This document shows positions 8,885 through 20,221 of a stretch of DNA of 64,000 nt, in pieces. The notes under the pieces were generated by a model that saw only the letters and a program-made list of their open reading frames with translations, ran no database searches and had not been told where the DNA came from. Position 1 is the first letter of the stretch; every line of letters begins with the position of its first letter. The DNA comes from Enterobacter vonholyi (GTDB lineage: Bacteria > Pseudomonadota > Gammaproteobacteria > Enterobacterales > Enterobacteriaceae): assembly GCF_008364555.1 (NCBI RefSeq), contig NZ_VTUC01000038.1:1-64000 (forward strand), read 5' to 3'. A program made the translations under genes and the position numbers.

Positions 8885-9131
8885 TACTTATCAACCCATC
8901 AATTGTGATGACTATGACAACCTCGAACTCGCCTGCCAGCATCATTTATTACTGACGCTGGAGCTAAAAGATGGCGAAGTGTTGAAGGCAAAAGCCAGCG
9001 ATCTGGTTTCACGCAAGAATGTGGAATACCTGATAGTGGAAGATGCCGGTGCGACGCGTGAGCTGCGTCTGGACAAAATAGCCAGCTTCAGCCACCCGCA
9101 AATCGGCACCGTCGTGGTGAGCGAATCCTGA
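8871..9131 (+). CDS. rof: Rho-binding antiterminator Rof (YaeO)
   Basis: Small acidic protein that binds transcription terminator Rho and blocks its RNA loading. The 86 residues include the conserved N-terminus [19 protein letters not shown] and an Sm-like beta-barrel core. The ATG at 8871 has GTGAG five nt upstream. An ATG at 8877 would give the 84-residue form usually annotated, and I cannot decide between them. It overlaps the end of yaeP. A hairpin follows and reaches into the 3' end of tilS, which converges. Confidence 0.95.
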   Translation: MSMNDTYQPINCDDYDNLELACQHHLLLTLELKDGEVLKAKASDLVSRKNVEYLIVEDAGATRELRLDKIASFSHPQIGTVVVSES

Positions 9132-9137
9132 TGACAC

Positions 9138-9162
9138 TAACGGGCAGCCTGGCTGCCCGTTA
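9138..9162. terminator. Long perfect hairpin between rof and tilS (weak terminator)
   Basis: Twelve-base arms TAACGGGCAGCC / GGCTGCCCGTTA separated by a single T, so the real loop is several bases. It covers the tilS stop codon. The downstream T content is poor on both strands, so termination efficiency is uncertain. Confidence 0.5.
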
Positions 9163-10449
9163 CGCTTTCTGCCACTCAAAACGGACACCCTCTTCTGTCC
9201 AACCCTCTTCCGTAATGAAAACCCCTGCCGCAGCAATCAACGTTTCACCATAGAACAGCAGCGGCGTGGTGTCGCGCAGCCACGGCGGCACGTTGCACTC
9301 CTGCCAGATTTTCTTCAGCTTGCGTCCCCCGTTGCGCCCGACAATATGCAGCACGCCGCCAGCCTTGAAGCGCACGGTGACCGGTTCACCGGGCTTCGGC
9401 AGCCGCACATGACCAGACGACAGGAGAGAAACGCGTCCTGCCTCACCGGGCAATACCAGCGGTGCGTCAGGAGAAAGCCAGTCGAGCACTACATCAGTCA
9501 GCGAGGGCATGGACTTTATCCACCAGAGTTCCCCTTTATAGCGTCTAACGTCAAAACCATTCAGGTGGACGCACGGGGAAGCATCATCCCGCGCCATGGC
9601 AACTTCGTCCCAGATACGGCTCAGCATCGCCCGCGATGGCATTGCCGCATGATGAGAGGCCAGCCAGCGGCGTAACAGCGCGGCGCGACGTACCGGGCTC
9701 ATCGCTTGCATCGGGGCGATCGCCAGCCCTCCGTCGGCAGAAATCAGCCCAGCCAGCTCGCCGCTCAACAGCTCGTCCAGCAACGACTCCTGTTCGGCGC
9801 ACAGCATGGCGCTTCTTGCCGTCGCGTCGGCGAAATGCGGCCAGCGCTCGCTTAAAAGCGGAAGGACGCGCAGACGAAGGAAGTTGCGGTCATAGCCGTC
9901 ATCCCGGTTGCTCTCATCTTCAATCCAGTTCAGCTGATATTCTCGCGCCCAGGCTTCAAGCGAGGCGCGCGTCTCGCCAAGCAGCGGACGCAGTAACGTT
10001 GTACCGGCAAAGTCAGAACGCGCCGGCATGGCAGAAAGCCCCGCCGGCCCGCTGCCCCGCTTAAGCGCAAGTAGAAAGGTTTCACACTGATCGTCCAGGT
10101 GCTGGGCCGTGACCAGCGCTTCTCCGGTACGTAATGCCCCGGCAAACGCGGCATAGCGGGCTTTACGTGCCTGCGCCTCGATGCCCAGCCCTTCCTCCGC
10201 AAGCATGACGCGTTCAACGATGAGCGGGATCGCCCAGGCCGCACACAAGGCTTCGCAGTGCGCCACCCACTCCTCTGCGTGAGGACTTAATCCGTGATGA
10301 ATATGCATCGCCCGGAGCTGGACGTCAGGTTCCCGATCGCGCCAGCGCTTAAGGCGATGGAGCAGAACGGTGGAATCCAGGCCACCGCTAAACCCCACCA
10401 GCAGCTGGCGGTACGGTGAAACGGCTTGTGCGATAGCGGGTAAGGTCAT
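9160..10449 (-). CDS. tilS: tRNA(Ile)-lysidine synthetase
   Basis: Essential enzyme that converts C34 of the CAU anticodon of tRNA-Ile2 to lysidine, changing amino-acid identity and codon reading from Met/AUG to Ile/AUA. The 429 residues have the N-type PP-loop ATP motif SGGLDS (21-26), the catalytic N-terminal half, and the TilS C-terminal domain ([12 protein letters not shown] ... [14 protein letters not shown]). Length is close to the E. coli 432. It is transcribed after yaeR, separated by a terminator, so it probably has its own promoter just upstream. Confidence 0.96.
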   Translation of the reverse strand: MTLPAIAQAVSPYRQLLVGFSGGLDSTVLLHRLKRWRDREPDVQLRAMHIHHGLSPHAEEWVAHCEALCAAWAIPLIVERVMLAEEGLGIEAQARKARYAAFAGALRTGEALVTAQHLDDQCETFLLALKRGSGPAGLSAMPARSDFAGTTLLRPLLGETRASLEAWAREYQLNWIEDESNRDDGYDRNFLRLRVLPLLSERWPHFADATARSAMLCAEQESLLDELLSGELAGLISADGGLAIAPMQAMSPVRRAALLRRWLASHHAAMPSRAMLSRIWDEVAMARDDASPCVHLNGFDVRRYKGELWWIKSMPSLTDVVLDWLSPDAPLVLPGEAGRVSLLSSGHVRLPKPGEPVTVRFKAGGVLHIVGRNGGRKLKKIWQECNVPPWLRDTTPLLFYGETLIAAAGVFITEEGWTEEGVRFEWQKA

Positions 10450-10463
10450 AGGGAATTACACAT

Positions 10464-10490
10464 AAAAAATGCCCGAGCTGAGCGGGCATT
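10464..10490 (-). terminator. Terminator after yaeR
   Basis: Minus strand: stem ATGCCCG / CGGGCAT around a 7-nt loop, followed by six T. It lies between the yaeR stop and the tilS start. Confidence 0.9.
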
Positions 10491-10507
10491 ATCACACAGG
10501 ACGAACA

Positions 10508-10897
10508 TTACTGCTGATAAAGCTCCAGCGGCAGGCCGTCCGGGTCGTTGAAAAAGGTAAAGCGCTTGTCGGTGAACGGATCGACGCGAATCGCTTCGCA
10601 CGTCACGCCGTGTGCTTCCAGATGCTTAACTGCGCTATCCAGGTCATCGACGCTGAAGGCGAGATGGCGCAGGCCGCAGGCTTCCGGGCGGGACGGACGA
10701 GCAGGAGGAAAAGGAAAAGAGAACAGTTCAATCACATACTGCCCGTTTAACGCCAGGTCACCCTTCCAGGAGTCACGCTCCTCGCGGTAGGCCTCACTCA
10801 TAAGCGTGAAGCCAAGGATGTCGCAGTAAAAGGCCTTACTTTTCGCGTAATCGGTCGCAATGATCGCAATATGATGAACAGCTTTTAAACCCAGCAT
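10508..10897 (-). CDS. yaeR: VOC (glyoxalase I-like) family protein YaeR
   Basis: A 129-residue metal-dependent vicinal-oxygen-chelate protein. It starts MLGLKAVHHIAIIATDYAKS. The likely metal ligands are His8 or His9, Glu in YVIELF (about 56), His in LRHLAFS (about 78) and Glu in LPLELYQQ near the C-terminus, giving two beta-alpha-beta-beta-beta modules. The E. coli homologue has been proposed to act as a second glyoxalase, but its substrate is not firmly established. It lies 65 bp downstream of ldcC on the same strand and ends at its own terminator. Confidence 0.92.
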   Translation of the reverse strand: MLGLKAVHHIAIIATDYAKSKAFYCDILGFTLMSEAYREERDSWKGDLALNGQYVIELFSFPFPPARPSRPEACGLRHLAFSVDDLDSAVKHLEAHGVTCEAIRVDPFTDKRFTFFNDPDGLPLELYQQ

Positions 10898-10962
10898 AGC
10901 TTCTCCTTTTTATGATCCCTGAACGTTACAACCGAAAACCCGCACCATGCAAGCGGTCACCC

Positions 10963-13095
10963 TTATTTTAGGACTCGCACCCAGTAAACGCCGTTTTCGT
11001 CGCGCTTCGCACCGTGGATATCCGTCTCAAAACCGGGATAGTGACGCCCTACCGAACAAAGCATCAGCAGGAAATCGAGCACGGCCCGACTCTCTTCGGT
11101 AATCATCTCTCCCGGCATCAGGAGCGGTACGCCCGGTGGGTAGGGCAGGATCATGTTCGCCGATACGCGCCCGACCAGGTTTTCCAGCTCAACGGTTTCG
11201 ACCTCCCCTTTCACCTGGCGCTGCCATGCCTTGTGCGGGGTAAACTTCATCTCCGGTAAGACATCGAACGCCTGAAGCATCAGACGCGGCAGATCGTGCT
11301 GACGGATCAGCCTGTGGATCCCCTGGGCCAGATCCTGAATGCGCATATTACGGTAGAAGTCAGGATCCTCCGCGTAGAGATCCGGCAGCATGTTCTTTAC
11401 CCGCAGGTTGAGATCGTAGGCTCGCTTAAACTCCATCAGCCCGCGCAGCAATCCCATCGCCCGGGTTTTGTCGATCCCAATGCTGAACAGGAACAGCAGG
11501 TTATAGGGACCGGTTTTCTCCACCACCACGCCACGTTCATCAAGGAATTTCGCGACCAGCGCGGCCGGAATACCTTCATCGCTCATCCTGCCCTGCTCGT
11601 CCATGCCCGGCGTCAGGATCGTCACTTTTACCGGGTCGAGGAACATATGGTCGCTATCGGCATCCCGGAAACCATGCCAGTCTTCGCCGGGCGAGACGGG
11701 CCAGCATTCTGCCTCATCAATCTCTTCCGGCTGCCAGATATCAAAGAACCAGCCGTCGGCTTCATCTTTCAGCCGCTGCACCTCTTTACGGAAATGCAGC
11801 GCGCGCTCCACCGAACGGTTGATGAGACGTTTACCCGGGTTGCCGCGCAGCATCGCCGCGGCCGTTTCGATAGACGCCACCAGCGGATAGCTCGGCGAGG
11901 TGGTGGTATGCATCATAAAGGCTTCGTTAAAGGTCTCCTCGTCGTACTCGCCTTTAATGTGAATAAGCGAAGCCTGGGAAAACGCGGCCAGCATTTTGTG
12001 CGTCGACTGCGTTTCGAAGAATACTTTACCCGGCACGCGCTCGCCGCTCATGCCGCTTTTACCCGCGTAAATCGGGTGGAAATTAGTGTACGGTACCCAC
12101 GCGGAATCGAAGTGGATCGACGGCACGTCCAGCGTCTTTTTGATCCAGTTTGTGTTGTACAGCAGACCGTCGTAGGTCGAGTTGGTGATGACCGCATGAA
12201 CAGGCCAGCTTGCGCCAGGAATTGCCGCGACCTTACTTTCAATGGCTTCATGGGTAAACTCCCGGCGCGGAATGCCGCCAAGAATACCGAGCGCGTTACG
12301 CGTGGGCGACAGCCAGAGCGGTACGACGTCGCTCATCATCAGCAGGTGCGCCAGCGATTTATGGCAGTTACGGTCAATCAGCAGGGTGCTGCCGGCAGGC
12401 GCGGCGTACATCCCGACGATTTTGTTCGAGGTCGAGGTGCCGTTGGTCACCATATAGCTCTGCTCGGCCCCAAAGGTGCGGGCGATATACTCTTCGGCTT
12501 CCAGATGAGGGCCGGTGTGATCCAGCAGAGAGCCTAATTCGGTGACCGAAATTGACACGTCCGCTTTCAGCGTGTTGCCACCAAAGAAATCATAGAACAG
12601 GCAGCCCACCGGGCTTTTTTGGTAGGCCGTCCCCGCCATATGGCCTGGCGTACAGAAGGTATATTTCCCCTCCTTCACGTAGGTGAAGAGCGCGCGGGTA
12701 AACGGCGGAGTGATGTTATCGAGATATTCATTCGTGTATTGCTGAATTCGGGTCGCAATATCGTCCGCTACGCCGAGGGAATATTCAAAAAACCACAGCG
12801 CCATACGCATATCATTGGCGCTGACGTCCATGGTTGAGTGAGTATTAATAAATGCGTACAGCGGGAGGTATTCGTTCAGCTTGTTGATATCGCTGCACAG
12901 TTCGAGATCATATTCGTCCCAGTCGAAGATCACGCCGCAGATGCGCGGGTTGTGCTCGATGAACTTCAGCAGGTCGGCGCTGTTGTGCGGCCAGATTAGC
13001 TGATACCCGCGCGACTGCAGGGCTTGCTCCAGCTCCTTAATCGGCTCATCTTTATAAAAGACGCCGTGTGGCCCCATAATGGCAATGATATTCAT
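10963..13095 (-). CDS. ldcC: Constitutive lysine decarboxylase LdcC
   Basis: PLP-dependent decarboxylase that converts lysine to cadaverine. The 710 residues show the N-terminal wing (response-regulator-like) domain, then the aspartate aminotransferase fold with His245 (NCHKS) stacking on PLP, Asp330, and the Schiff-base Lys367 in STHKM. A C-terminal domain is also present. The inducible paralogue CadA is similar, but CadA is normally paired with the antiporter gene cadB. Here the neighbours are yaeR and accA, the known ldcC location. No cadB or cadC is present. Confidence 0.95.
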   Translation of the reverse strand: MNIIAIMGPHGVFYKDEPIKELEQALQSRGYQLIWPHNSADLLKFIEHNPRICGVIFDWDEYDLELCSDINKLNEYLPLYAFINTHSTMDVSANDMRMALWFFEYSLGVADDIATRIQQYTNEYLDNITPPFTRALFTYVKEGKYTFCTPGHMAGTAYQKSPVGCLFYDFFGGNTLKADVSISVTELGSLLDHTGPHLEAEEYIARTFGAEQSYMVTNGTSTSNKIVGMYAAPAGSTLLIDRNCHKSLAHLLMMSDVVPLWLSPTRNALGILGGIPRREFTHEAIESKVAAIPGASWPVHAVITNSTYDGLLYNTNWIKKTLDVPSIHFDSAWVPYTNFHPIYAGKSGMSGERVPGKVFFETQSTHKMLAAFSQASLIHIKGEYDEETFNEAFMMHTTTSPSYPLVASIETAAAMLRGNPGKRLINRSVERALHFRKEVQRLKDEADGWFFDIWQPEEIDEAECWPVSPGEDWHGFRDADSDHMFLDPVKVTILTPGMDEQGRMSDEGIPAALVAKFLDERGVVVEKTGPYNLLFLFSIGIDKTRAMGLLRGLMEFKRAYDLNLRVKNMLPDLYAEDPDFYRNMRIQDLAQGIHRLIRQHDLPRLMLQAFDVLPEMKFTPHKAWQRQVKGEVETVELENLVGRVSANMILPYPPGVPLLMPGEMITEESRAVLDFLLMLCSVGRHYPGFETDIHGAKRDENGVYWVRVLK

Positions 13096-13149
13096 GGGCT
13101 TCCTCCCTTAAAAACATTAGCTAAGCATAGCCCGGCTAAACCGCAGGTA

Positions 13150-13179
13150 TAAAAAAAGCCGCAACAGTGTGCGGCTTTT
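13150..13179 (-). terminator. Terminator after accA
   Basis: Minus strand: stem AAAAGCCGCA / TGCGGCTTTT with loop CACTGT, extended by further T. It separates accA, the last gene of the lpx-dnaE-accA cluster, from ldcC. Confidence 0.92.
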
Positions 13180-13195
13180 CAGATAATTGTGAAGC

Positions 13196-14155
13196 TTACG
13201 CGTAACCGTAGGTCATCAGACGCTGGTAACGGCGGTTGAGCAGATCTTCTGTACTCAGCACGTCCAGGTCCGCCAGGTCTGCCAGCAGTTGCGCTTTCAG
13301 AGACGCTGCCATCACTTCCGGCTTACGATGTGCGCCACCCAGCGGTTCCGGGATGATGGAATCGATCAGCTTCAGCTCTTTCAGGCGTGGCGCAATGATG
13401 CCCATTGCTTCTGCAGCCAGCGGCGCTTTGTCGGCGCTTTTCCACAGAATGGATGCACAGCCTTCCGGGGAGATAACGGAATAGGTACTATACTGCAGCA
13501 TATTCACTTTATCGCCCACGCCAATTGCCAGCGCACCGCCGGAGCCACCTTCACCGATAACTGTACAGATGACCGGCACCTTCAGACGAGACATCTCGCG
13601 CAGGTTGCGCGCGATGGCTTCAGACTGACCGCGCTCTTCCGCGCCCACGCCAGGGTATGCACCCGGTGTGTCGATGAAGGTGATGATTGGCATGTTGAAA
13701 CGCTCAGCCATCTCCATGAGACGCAGGGCTTTACGGTAGCCTTCTGGTGCTGGCATACCGAAGTTACGACGGATTTTCTCTTTGGTTTCACGACCCTTCT
13801 GATGACCAATGATCATCACCGGGCGTCCGTCCAGACGCGCGATACCGCCAACGATAGCTTTGTCGTCAGCGTATGCGCGATCGCCTGCCAGTTCGTCAAA
13901 TTCGTCAAACGCCAGGCGGACATAATCCAGGGTGTACGGACGCTGTGGATGGCGAGCCAGCTGGGCCACCTGCCATGCGCCAAGATCGGCAAAGATTTTG
14001 CGCGTCAGCTCTACGCTTTTCTCGCGCAGACGATGCACTTCTTCGTCGATGTTAATATCCAGTTTTTCATCCTGACGGCTTACCGCTGTCAGAGAATCGA
14101 TTTTCGCTTCCAGCTCAGCAATCGGCTGTTCGAAATCAAGGAAATTCAGACTCAT
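13196..14155 (-). CDS. accA: Acetyl-CoA carboxylase carboxyltransferase subunit alpha
   Basis: Alpha half of the carboxyltransferase that makes malonyl-CoA, the first committed step of fatty-acid synthesis; it works with AccD. The 319 residues match the E. coli length. They include a crotonase-type core with the oxyanion-hole glycines ([15 protein letters not shown] near 205-219) and [10 protein letters not shown]. It is 12 nt downstream of dnaE and ends the long minus-strand lipid/replication cluster at a strong terminator. Confidence 0.98.
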   Translation of the reverse strand: MSLNFLDFEQPIAELEAKIDSLTAVSRQDEKLDINIDEEVHRLREKSVELTRKIFADLGAWQVAQLARHPQRPYTLDYVRLAFDEFDELAGDRAYADDKAIVGGIARLDGRPVMIIGHQKGRETKEKIRRNFGMPAPEGYRKALRLMEMAERFNMPIITFIDTPGAYPGVGAEERGQSEAIARNLREMSRLKVPVICTVIGEGGSGGALAIGVGDKVNMLQYSTYSVISPEGCASILWKSADKAPLAAEAMGIIAPRLKELKLIDSIIPEPLGGAHRKPEVMAASLKAQLLADLADLDVLSTEDLLNRRYQRLMTYGYA

Positions 14156-14167
14156 AGTATTCCTGTA

Positions 14168-17100
14168 TTAGTCAAACTCCAGTTCCACCTGCTCCGAACC
14201 AATGAGGCCACGGAGATCGTTCAGTAAACGATCGCTCGGAGAGACACGCCACGTTGCACCAAAGCGCAACCGCGCACGTGCATCCGCCCTCTGATAGTAG
14301 AGATGTACTGGAATTGTCCCCGAGCGGTGGGGTTCCAGAGACTGACGGAGTCGGTTTAAAAGCTGGTCATCAATTTGCCTGTCCGTCAGCGAGATAGCAA
14401 GCCCGCGAGCATATTTTTCCCGGGCTTCGTCAATGTCCATCACTTCGCGGGCGGTCATTTTAAGCCCCCCACTGAAGTCATCAAAGCTGACCTGTCCGCT
14501 GACGATAAGTATGCGGTCTTTTTCCAGCAATTGCTGGTATTTATCCAACGCGTCGGTGAACAGCATCACCTCCAGACGCCCGGAACGGTCATCCAACGTA
14601 CAGATGCCGATACGATTGCCGCGCTTGGTGACCATAACCCTTGCAGCAATCACGAGCCCCGCAGCCGTAGTGATTTTACCACGTTCTGTCGGATGCATGT
14701 CTTTAAGCCTGTGGCCGCCGACATAGCGCTCAATTTCTTTAATGTACTGGTTGATCGGGTGTCCCGTCAGGTACAAGCCTAACGTTTCACGCTCCCCATC
14801 CAGTACCACCTGTTCTGGCCACGGCTGGCAGTTGGAATAGGATTGCTCGATCTGCTCTGGCTCTTCCGCCAGCACACCGAACATATCTGCCTGACCAATG
14901 GCTTCCGCTTTTGCGTGCTGATCCGCCGCTTTCAGGGCGTCGCCGAGGGAATTCATCAGCGCGGCGCGGTGCGGCCCCAGCCTGTCAAACGCGCCGGACA
15001 TGATCAGTTTTTCCAGCACGCGACGGTTCAGTTTTTTGGTATCGGTACGGGCGCAAAGATCGAACAGCTCGCGGAAATACCCGCCGTTGTTGCGCGCTTC
15101 GATGATCGCCTCGATCGGACCTTCGCCTACGCCTTTGATCGCGCCGATCCCGTAAACGATCTCTCCGTCATCGTTGACGTGGAAGTGGTAGAGCCCTGAG
15201 TTAATATCCGGCGGCAGGATCTTGAGTCCCATGCGCCAGCACTCGTCCACCAGGCCAACCACCTTCTCGGTGTTATCCATATCCGCGGTCATTACCGCCG
15301 CCATAAACTCAGCAGGATAGTGCGCCTTCAGCCACAGCGTTTGATACGACACCAAAGCATAGGCGGCGGAGTGAGATTTGTTAAATCCGTACCCGGCGAA
15401 TTTCTCCACCAGGTCGAAGATTTTCATCGCCAGCTCGCCGTCAACGCCGTTTTTCTTCGCCCCATCTTCAAAAATGGAGCGCTGCTTGGCCATCTCTTCC
15501 GGCTTTTTCTTACCCATCGCACGACGCAGCATGTCCGCGCCGCCGAGCGTATAGCCGGAAAGCACCTGGGCAATCTGCATGACCTGTTCCTGATACAGGA
15601 TGATGCCGTATGTTGGTTCCAGTACCGGCTTCAGGCTTTCATGCTGCCACTGAACGTCCGGGTAAGAAATCTCTTCGCGACCGTGCTTACGGTCGATAAA
15701 GTTATCTACCATCCCTGATTGCAGTGGGCCCGGACGGAACAGGGCTACCAGTGCGATCATATCTTCGAAGCAGTCAGGCTGCAGACGTTTAATCAGATCT
15801 TTCATGCCGCGGGATTCAAGCTGGAAGACGGCTGTCGTCTCCGAGCGCTGCAGCATGTCGAAACTTTTCTTGTCATCCAGCGGGATGGCGGCAATGTCTA
15901 TCGGCTCAAGACCCTGCTTTTCCCGGCGCGGGTTGATCATCTTCAGCGCCCAGTCGATGATCGTCAGCGTACGCAGGCCGAGGAAGTCAAACTTCACCAG
16001 CCCGGCGTATTCCACGTCGTTCTTATCAAACTGAGTAACCGGATGCTCACCGGCTTCATCGCAGTAGAGCGGCGCGAAGTCGGTAATTTTGGTCGGCGCA
16101 ATAACCACGCCCCCCGCATGCTTACCGGCGTTACGCGTGACGCCTTCAAGCTTGCGCGCCATGTCGATCAGCGCTTTGACCTCTTCGTCCGCCTCGTAGA
16201 TTTCCGGCAGCTGCGGCTCGGCTTCAAACGCTTTTGCCAGCGTCATGCCCGGATCGGGCGGCACCAGCTTAGAAATGCGATCGACAAACCCGTACGGGTG
16301 ACCCAGCACGCGGCCCACGTCGCGGATAACCGCTTTTGCCGCCATCGTACCGAACGTAATAATTTGCGATACCGCGTCACGGCCGTACATATCGGCCACG
16401 TGCTCAATCACCTGGTCGCGTTTCTCCATGCAGAAGTCGACGTCGAAGTCGGGCATCGAGACACGTTCCGGGTTGAGGAAACGTTCGAACAGCAGGTCGA
16501 ATTCCAGCGGATCGAGGTCGGTAATTTTCAGCGCATACGCCACCAGCGAACCTGCACCGGAGCCACGCCCCGGCCCGACCGGCACGCCGTTATCTTTCGA
16601 CCACTGGATAAACTCCATAACGATCAGGAAGTAGCCCGGGAAGCCCATCTGGTTGATCACCTGGAGTTCAATGTCCAGGCGTTCGTCATACTCAGGACGA
16701 CGCTTTTTACGCTCTTCTTCATCCGGGAACAGGAATTCCAGACGCTCTTCCAGACCTTCTTTTGATTTCGCGACCAGGAAATCTTCCGTGGTCATGTCAC
16801 CCGTCGGGAACTGCGGCAGGAAGTATTCGCCGAGGCGGACGGTAACGTTGCAGCGCTTGGCGATCTCTACGCTGTTTTCCAGCGCTTCGGGAATATCGGA
16901 GAAGAGTTCACACATCTCCTCCTCGCTGCGCATGTACTGTTGAGCGGAGTAATTACGCGGCCGCTTCGGATCGTCGAGCGTAAAGCCATCGTGGATCGCC
17001 ACGCGAATTTCGTGCGCGTCAAAATCTCCCGGTTCGAGAAAGCGTACATCGTTTGTCGCGACGACGGGCAGACCGCGTTCTTCCGCAAGTGCGACCGCCG

Positions 17101-17650
17101 CATGAAGATAGCTCTCTTCGTCCTGGCGACCGGTGCGGATCAACTCCAGATAATAACGATCCGGGAAATACTCTTCGTAGAACGAGACGCATTGATCCAC
17201 CAGCGCGCTGTTACCGCGCAGCAGTGATTTGCCGACGTCACCCATACGGCCACCGGAGATCAGCAGCAGCCCTTCGTTGAGCTCGGCCAGCCAGTCGCGG
17301 TCGATCCACGGGCCCAGCGCACCATATCCGCGCTGATAGGCTTTTGAGATAAGCAGCGTGAGGTTTTGGTAACCCGTGTTGTTCATCGCCAGCACGGAGA
17401 TTTGCGTCAGTTCATCCCCGATGAGGTCGCTCTGCACGTGGAAATCCGCGCCGACGATGGGCTTTATCCCCGCGCCGTGCGCTGTTCCGTAGAACTTCAC
17501 CAGGCCACACAGGTTGGTAAAATCGGTGATCGCCAGCGCAGGCATGCCAAGGGAGGCCGCCTTTTTTACCAGCGGCCCGGTCTTCGCCAGCCCATCGATC
17601 ATGGAGTAGTCGCTATGCACCCGCAGGTGTACGAAACGTGGTTCAGCCAT
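14168..17650 (-). CDS. dnaE: DNA polymerase III subunit alpha
   Basis: Catalytic subunit of the replicative polymerase. The 1160-residue protein equals the family length. Order of domains: PHP domain at the N-terminus ([13 protein letters not shown]), then palm with the catalytic aspartates in PDFDVDFC (near residue 400) and KFDFLGL (near 555), then fingers, the beta-clamp-binding region, an OB domain ([16 protein letters not shown] ... ) and the tau-binding tail. It lies between rnhB and accA, in the conserved order. No internal terminator is seen, so read-through from the lpx genes is likely. Confidence 0.98.
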   Translation of the reverse strand: MAEPRFVHLRVHSDYSMIDGLAKTGPLVKKAASLGMPALAITDFTNLCGLVKFYGTAHGAGIKPIVGADFHVQSDLIGDELTQISVLAMNNTGYQNLTLLISKAYQRGYGALGPWIDRDWLAELNEGLLLISGGRMGDVGKSLLRGNSALVDQCVSFYEEYFPDRYYLELIRTGRQDEESYLHAAVALAEERGLPVVATNDVRFLEPGDFDAHEIRVAIHDGFTLDDPKRPRNYSAQQYMRSEEEMCELFSDIPEALENSVEIAKRCNVTVRLGEYFLPQFPTGDMTTEDFLVAKSKEGLEERLEFLFPDEEERKKRRPEYDERLDIELQVINQMGFPGYFLIVMEFIQWSKDNGVPVGPGRGSGAGSLVAYALKITDLDPLEFDLLFERFLNPERVSMPDFDVDFCMEKRDQVIEHVADMYGRDAVSQIITFGTMAAKAVIRDVGRVLGHPYGFVDRISKLVPPDPGMTLAKAFEAEPQLPEIYEADEEVKALIDMARKLEGVTRNAGKHAGGVVIAPTKITDFAPLYCDEAGEHPVTQFDKNDVEYAGLVKFDFLGLRTLTIIDWALKMINPRREKQGLEPIDIAAIPLDDKKSFDMLQRSETTAVFQLESRGMKDLIKRLQPDCFEDMIALVALFRPGPLQSGMVDNFIDRKHGREEISYPDVQWQHESLKPVLEPTYGIILYQEQVMQIAQVLSGYTLGGADMLRRAMGKKKPEEMAKQRSIFEDGAKKNGVDGELAMKIFDLVEKFAGYGFNKSHSAAYALVSYQTLWLKAHYPAEFMAAVMTADMDNTEKVVGLVDECWRMGLKILPPDINSGLYHFHVNDDGEIVYGIGAIKGVGEGPIEAIIEARNNGGYFRELFDLCARTDTKKLNRRVLEKLIMSGAFDRLGPHRAALMNSLGDALKAADQHAKAEAIGQADMFGVLAEEPEQIEQSYSNCQPWPEQVVLDGERETLGLYLTGHPINQYIKEIERYVGGHRLKDMHPTERGKITTAAGLVIAARVMVTKRGNRIGICTLDDRSGRLEVMLFTDALDKYQQLLEKDRILIVSGQVSFDDFSGGLKMTAREVMDIDEAREKYARGLAISLTDRQIDDQLLNRLRQSLEPHRSGTIPVHLYYQRADARARLRFGATWRVSPSDRLLNDLRGLIGSEQVELEFD

Positions 17651-17688
17651 CTTCAGATTCCGCGTTACTTAATTGCTTGCGTATTGAT

Positions 17689-18285
17689 TCAGGACACCCG
17701 TCCCAGCGCGCGTTTCACCGGGCCGAAACTGCGCCGGTGGTGTTCGGTTGCGCCATGTTCAGCCAGCCTCTCCAGGTGGAAAGGTGTGGGATACCCCTTG
17801 TGCTGGGCGAAACCGTACTGAGGGTAAGTGAGGTCCAGCGCGGCCATTTCAGCGTCGCGCGTCACTTTGGCAATAATAGAAGCTGCGCTAATTTCTGCGA
17901 CCCGGCTATCGCCTTTGACTACCGCCATTGAAGGCATGGGCAATGCCGGACAGCGGTTGCCGTCAATCAGGACATATTCCGGGGAAATTTTCAGGCCCGC
18001 TACCGCACGCTGCATCGCCAGCATCGTGGCGTGCAAAATATTCAGTTCATCTATTTCATGCGGTTCAGCGCGCCCCAGGCTCCAGGCCAGCGCCTTCTCC
18101 TGAATCTCACTAAACAGCGCCAGCCGGCGCTTTTCAGACAATTTTTTAGAGTCGTTCAGCCCGACGATCGGCCGAGCCGGATCGAGGATCACCGCAGCGG
18201 TCACCACTGCCCCGACTAACGGACCACGACCCACTTCGTCCACGCCCGCCACAAGGTGGGTGTGAGGATAAACAAATTCCATCAT
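17689..18285 (-). CDS. rnhB: Ribonuclease HII
   Basis: Cleaves RNA in RNA-DNA hybrids and starts removal of single ribonucleotides misincorporated into DNA. The 198 residues have the type-2 RNase H signature [14 protein letters not shown] with catalytic Asp16 and Glu17. Further acidic residues are in LIDGNRCP and KGDSRV. The start overlaps the lpxB stop (ATGA), giving translational coupling in the lpxB-rnhB-dnaE order. Two ATG codons are adjacent at the start; the first is the one in the overlap. Confidence 0.98.
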   Translation of the reverse strand: MMEFVYPHTHLVAGVDEVGRGPLVGAVVTAAVILDPARPIVGLNDSKKLSEKRRLALFSEIQEKALAWSLGRAEPHEIDELNILHATMLAMQRAVAGLKISPEYVLIDGNRCPALPMPSMAVVKGDSRVAEISAASIIAKVTRDAEMAALDLTYPQYGFAQHKGYPTPFHLERLAEHGATEHHRRSFGPVKRALGRVS

Positions 18286-19430
18286 TTCGCTAGCTCCAGC
18301 ACCGCATCGGCCGCTTGCTCATCAGCATTACAGCGGATCAGTTGATGCAGTTCGCGGAAGGTATCGTGCATCTGGTGGCTGGTCTTGCCGTTGGCGAGCA
18401 GCGGCAGCAGCGCATCGGCAAGCGCCTGCGGCTGGCACTCATCCTGCAGCAGTTCTTTCACCAGCTCGCGCCCGGCAAGCAGGTTCGGCAGGGAGACATA
18501 ATCCGTTTTCACCAGACGTTTTGCCAGCCAGAAAGTGAACGGCTTCATGCGATAACCGACCACCATCGGACATTTCGCCAGCATGCATTCCAGCGCCGCC
18601 GTGCCGGAGGCCAGCAGTGCGGCATCGCTCGCATACATCGCTTCCCGCCCTTTGCCGTCCAGAAGACGGACGTGGAGATCCGGGGCGACGTCAGCTTTGA
18701 TGCGCTCAAACTGCTCGCGGCGTTTGGCATTCACCAGCGGCACTACAACTTCGAGATCGGGGTACGTCTGGCGAAGAATTTGCGCTGTCTTGAGGAAATC
18801 GGCGCTCAGCATCTCAACCTCTGCGCCACGGCTGCCCGGCAGCAAGGCCAGACAGTGCACATCATGGGGAATGCCCAGCACGTCGCGCGCCGCGTTTTTA
18901 TCCGGATCCAAGGGCATCGCATCAGCCATGGTATGACCGATAAAACGGCACGGAACATTAAATCTGTCGTAAAACGCTTTTTCGAAAGGCAGAAAAGCCA
19001 GCACCAGGTTGGTGGACCGTCCGATTTTGAAAACGCGTTTCTGTCGCCACGCCCAGACGGACGGACTGACGTAGTGAATCGTTTTGATACCCTGCTTTTT
19101 CAGATTCCCTTCGAGGGTAATGTTGAAATCAGGTGCATCGATACCGACAAACACATCGGGTTTGAGTTCGGTAAAACGACGGGTGAGATCGGCGCGGATG
19201 TGCAGCAAACGGCGTAGCCGCCCCAGCACCTCAACGATGCCCATCACGGCGAGCTCTTCCATTTCATACCAGGCTTCACAGCCTTCGGCCTGCATTAGCG
19301 GGCCAGCAACGCCGATAAAGCGAGCATTGGGTACACGCGCCTTAAGCGCGCGGATGAGACCTGCACCAAGAATATCGCCGGAGGTTTCTCCGGCGACCAG
19401 GGCTATCGTAAGCGGACGACTGTCGACCAT
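18282..19430 (-). CDS. lpxB: Lipid-A-disaccharide synthase
   Basis: GT19 glycosyltransferase that joins UDP-2,3-diacylglucosamine and lipid X into the lipid A disaccharide at the inner-membrane surface. The 382 residues start with the glycine-rich [15 protein letters not shown]. They include DAPDFN and the C-terminal [12 protein letters not shown]-binding region. The ATG overlaps the lpxA stop by 1 nt (TAATG), and the stop overlaps rnhB. It forms part of the fabZ-lpxA-lpxB unit. Confidence 0.98.
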   Translation of the reverse strand: MVDSRPLTIALVAGETSGDILGAGLIRALKARVPNARFIGVAGPLMQAEGCEAWYEMEELAVMGIVEVLGRLRRLLHIRADLTRRFTELKPDVFVGIDAPDFNITLEGNLKKQGIKTIHYVSPSVWAWRQKRVFKIGRSTNLVLAFLPFEKAFYDRFNVPCRFIGHTMADAMPLDPDKNAARDVLGIPHDVHCLALLPGSRGAEVEMLSADFLKTAQILRQTYPDLEVVVPLVNAKRREQFERIKADVAPDLHVRLLDGKGREAMYASDAALLASGTAALECMLAKCPMVVGYRMKPFTFWLAKRLVKTDYVSLPNLLAGRELVKELLQDECQPQALADALLPLLANGKTSHQMHDTFRELHQLIRCNADEQAADAVLELAK

Positions 19431-20218
19431 TAACGAATCAGACCCCTAGTAGAACGGTCAAAGAATTCCATGAACGCGTTCACTTCCGGGTGCTTATTCG
19501 CCAGCTCGGCAATTTCCGGCTTCGCCTCTTCCAGCGTTTTACCGCTACGGTACAGCAGTTTGTACGCGTTGCGGATGGCAGTAATCGCTTCGCGACTAAA
19601 ACCACGACGCTTGAGGCCTTCGATGTTCACGCCAAACGGCGTGGCATGGTTGCCCTGCGCAATCACATACGGTGGGACGTCCTGCGCCACACCGGAGCAT
19701 CCGCCAACCATCACGTGCGCACCAATGATGCAGAACTGATGGACTGCGGTCATGCCGCCAATAATTGCGAAGTCATCAACCGATACGTGTCCTGCCAGCG
19801 TTGCGTTGTTGGCAAGAATACAGCGGTCACCTACGGTACAGTCGTGCGCGATATGCGCATTAACCATAAACAGGTTATCGCTGCCCACCTTCGTCAACCC
19901 ACCACCCTGTACTGTTCCACGATGAATGGTGACGCTTTCGCGAATACGGTTACGATCGCCAATTTCCAGACGGGTCGACTCACCAGCATATTTCAGATCC
20001 TGGTTAACTTCGCCGATGGAAGCGAACTGATAGATCTCGTTATTGCAGCCAATGGTCGTGTGACCGTTCACGACAACGTGAGATTTCAGTACTGTACCCT
20101 CACCAATTTCGACATGGGGTCCAACAATACAAAACGGGCCAATATGGACGTTAGCGCCAATGATGGCACCGGTTTCCACAATAGCGGTAGGATGAATAAA
20201 GGCGGATTTATCAATCAC
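19430..20218 (-). CDS. lpxA: UDP-N-acetylglucosamine acyltransferase LpxA
   Basis: First enzyme of lipid A synthesis: transfers beta-hydroxymyristoyl from ACP to O3 of UDP-GlcNAc. The 262 residues form a left-handed beta-helix made of hexapeptide repeats in the first ~190, with catalytic His125 (AHIAHD) and a helical C-terminus. The start is GTG, as in E. coli. The gene lies 3 nt after fabZ and overlaps lpxB by 1 nt. FabZ competes for the same acyl-ACP, so co-expression of the two fits a need for balance. Confidence 0.98.
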   Translation of the reverse strand: MIDKSAFIHPTAIVETGAIIGANVHIGPFCIVGPHVEIGEGTVLKSHVVVNGHTTIGCNNEIYQFASIGEVNQDLKYAGESTRLEIGDRNRIRESVTIHRGTVQGGGLTKVGSDNLFMVNAHIAHDCTVGDRCILANNATLAGHVSVDDFAIIGGMTAVHQFCIIGAHVMVGGCSGVAQDVPPYVIAQGNHATPFGVNIEGLKRRGFSREAITAIRNAYKLLYRSGKTLEEAKPEIAELANKHPEVNAFMEFFDRSTRGLIR

Positions 20219-20221
20219 GTA

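Noticed and set aside
11296..12537. 413-codon open frame on the plus strand
   Set aside because: Antisense to ldcC, which has all catalytic residues. No motifs in the frame.
15719..16765. 348-codon open frame on the plus strand
   Set aside because: Antisense to dnaE; Arg/His-rich translation typical of reverse frames.
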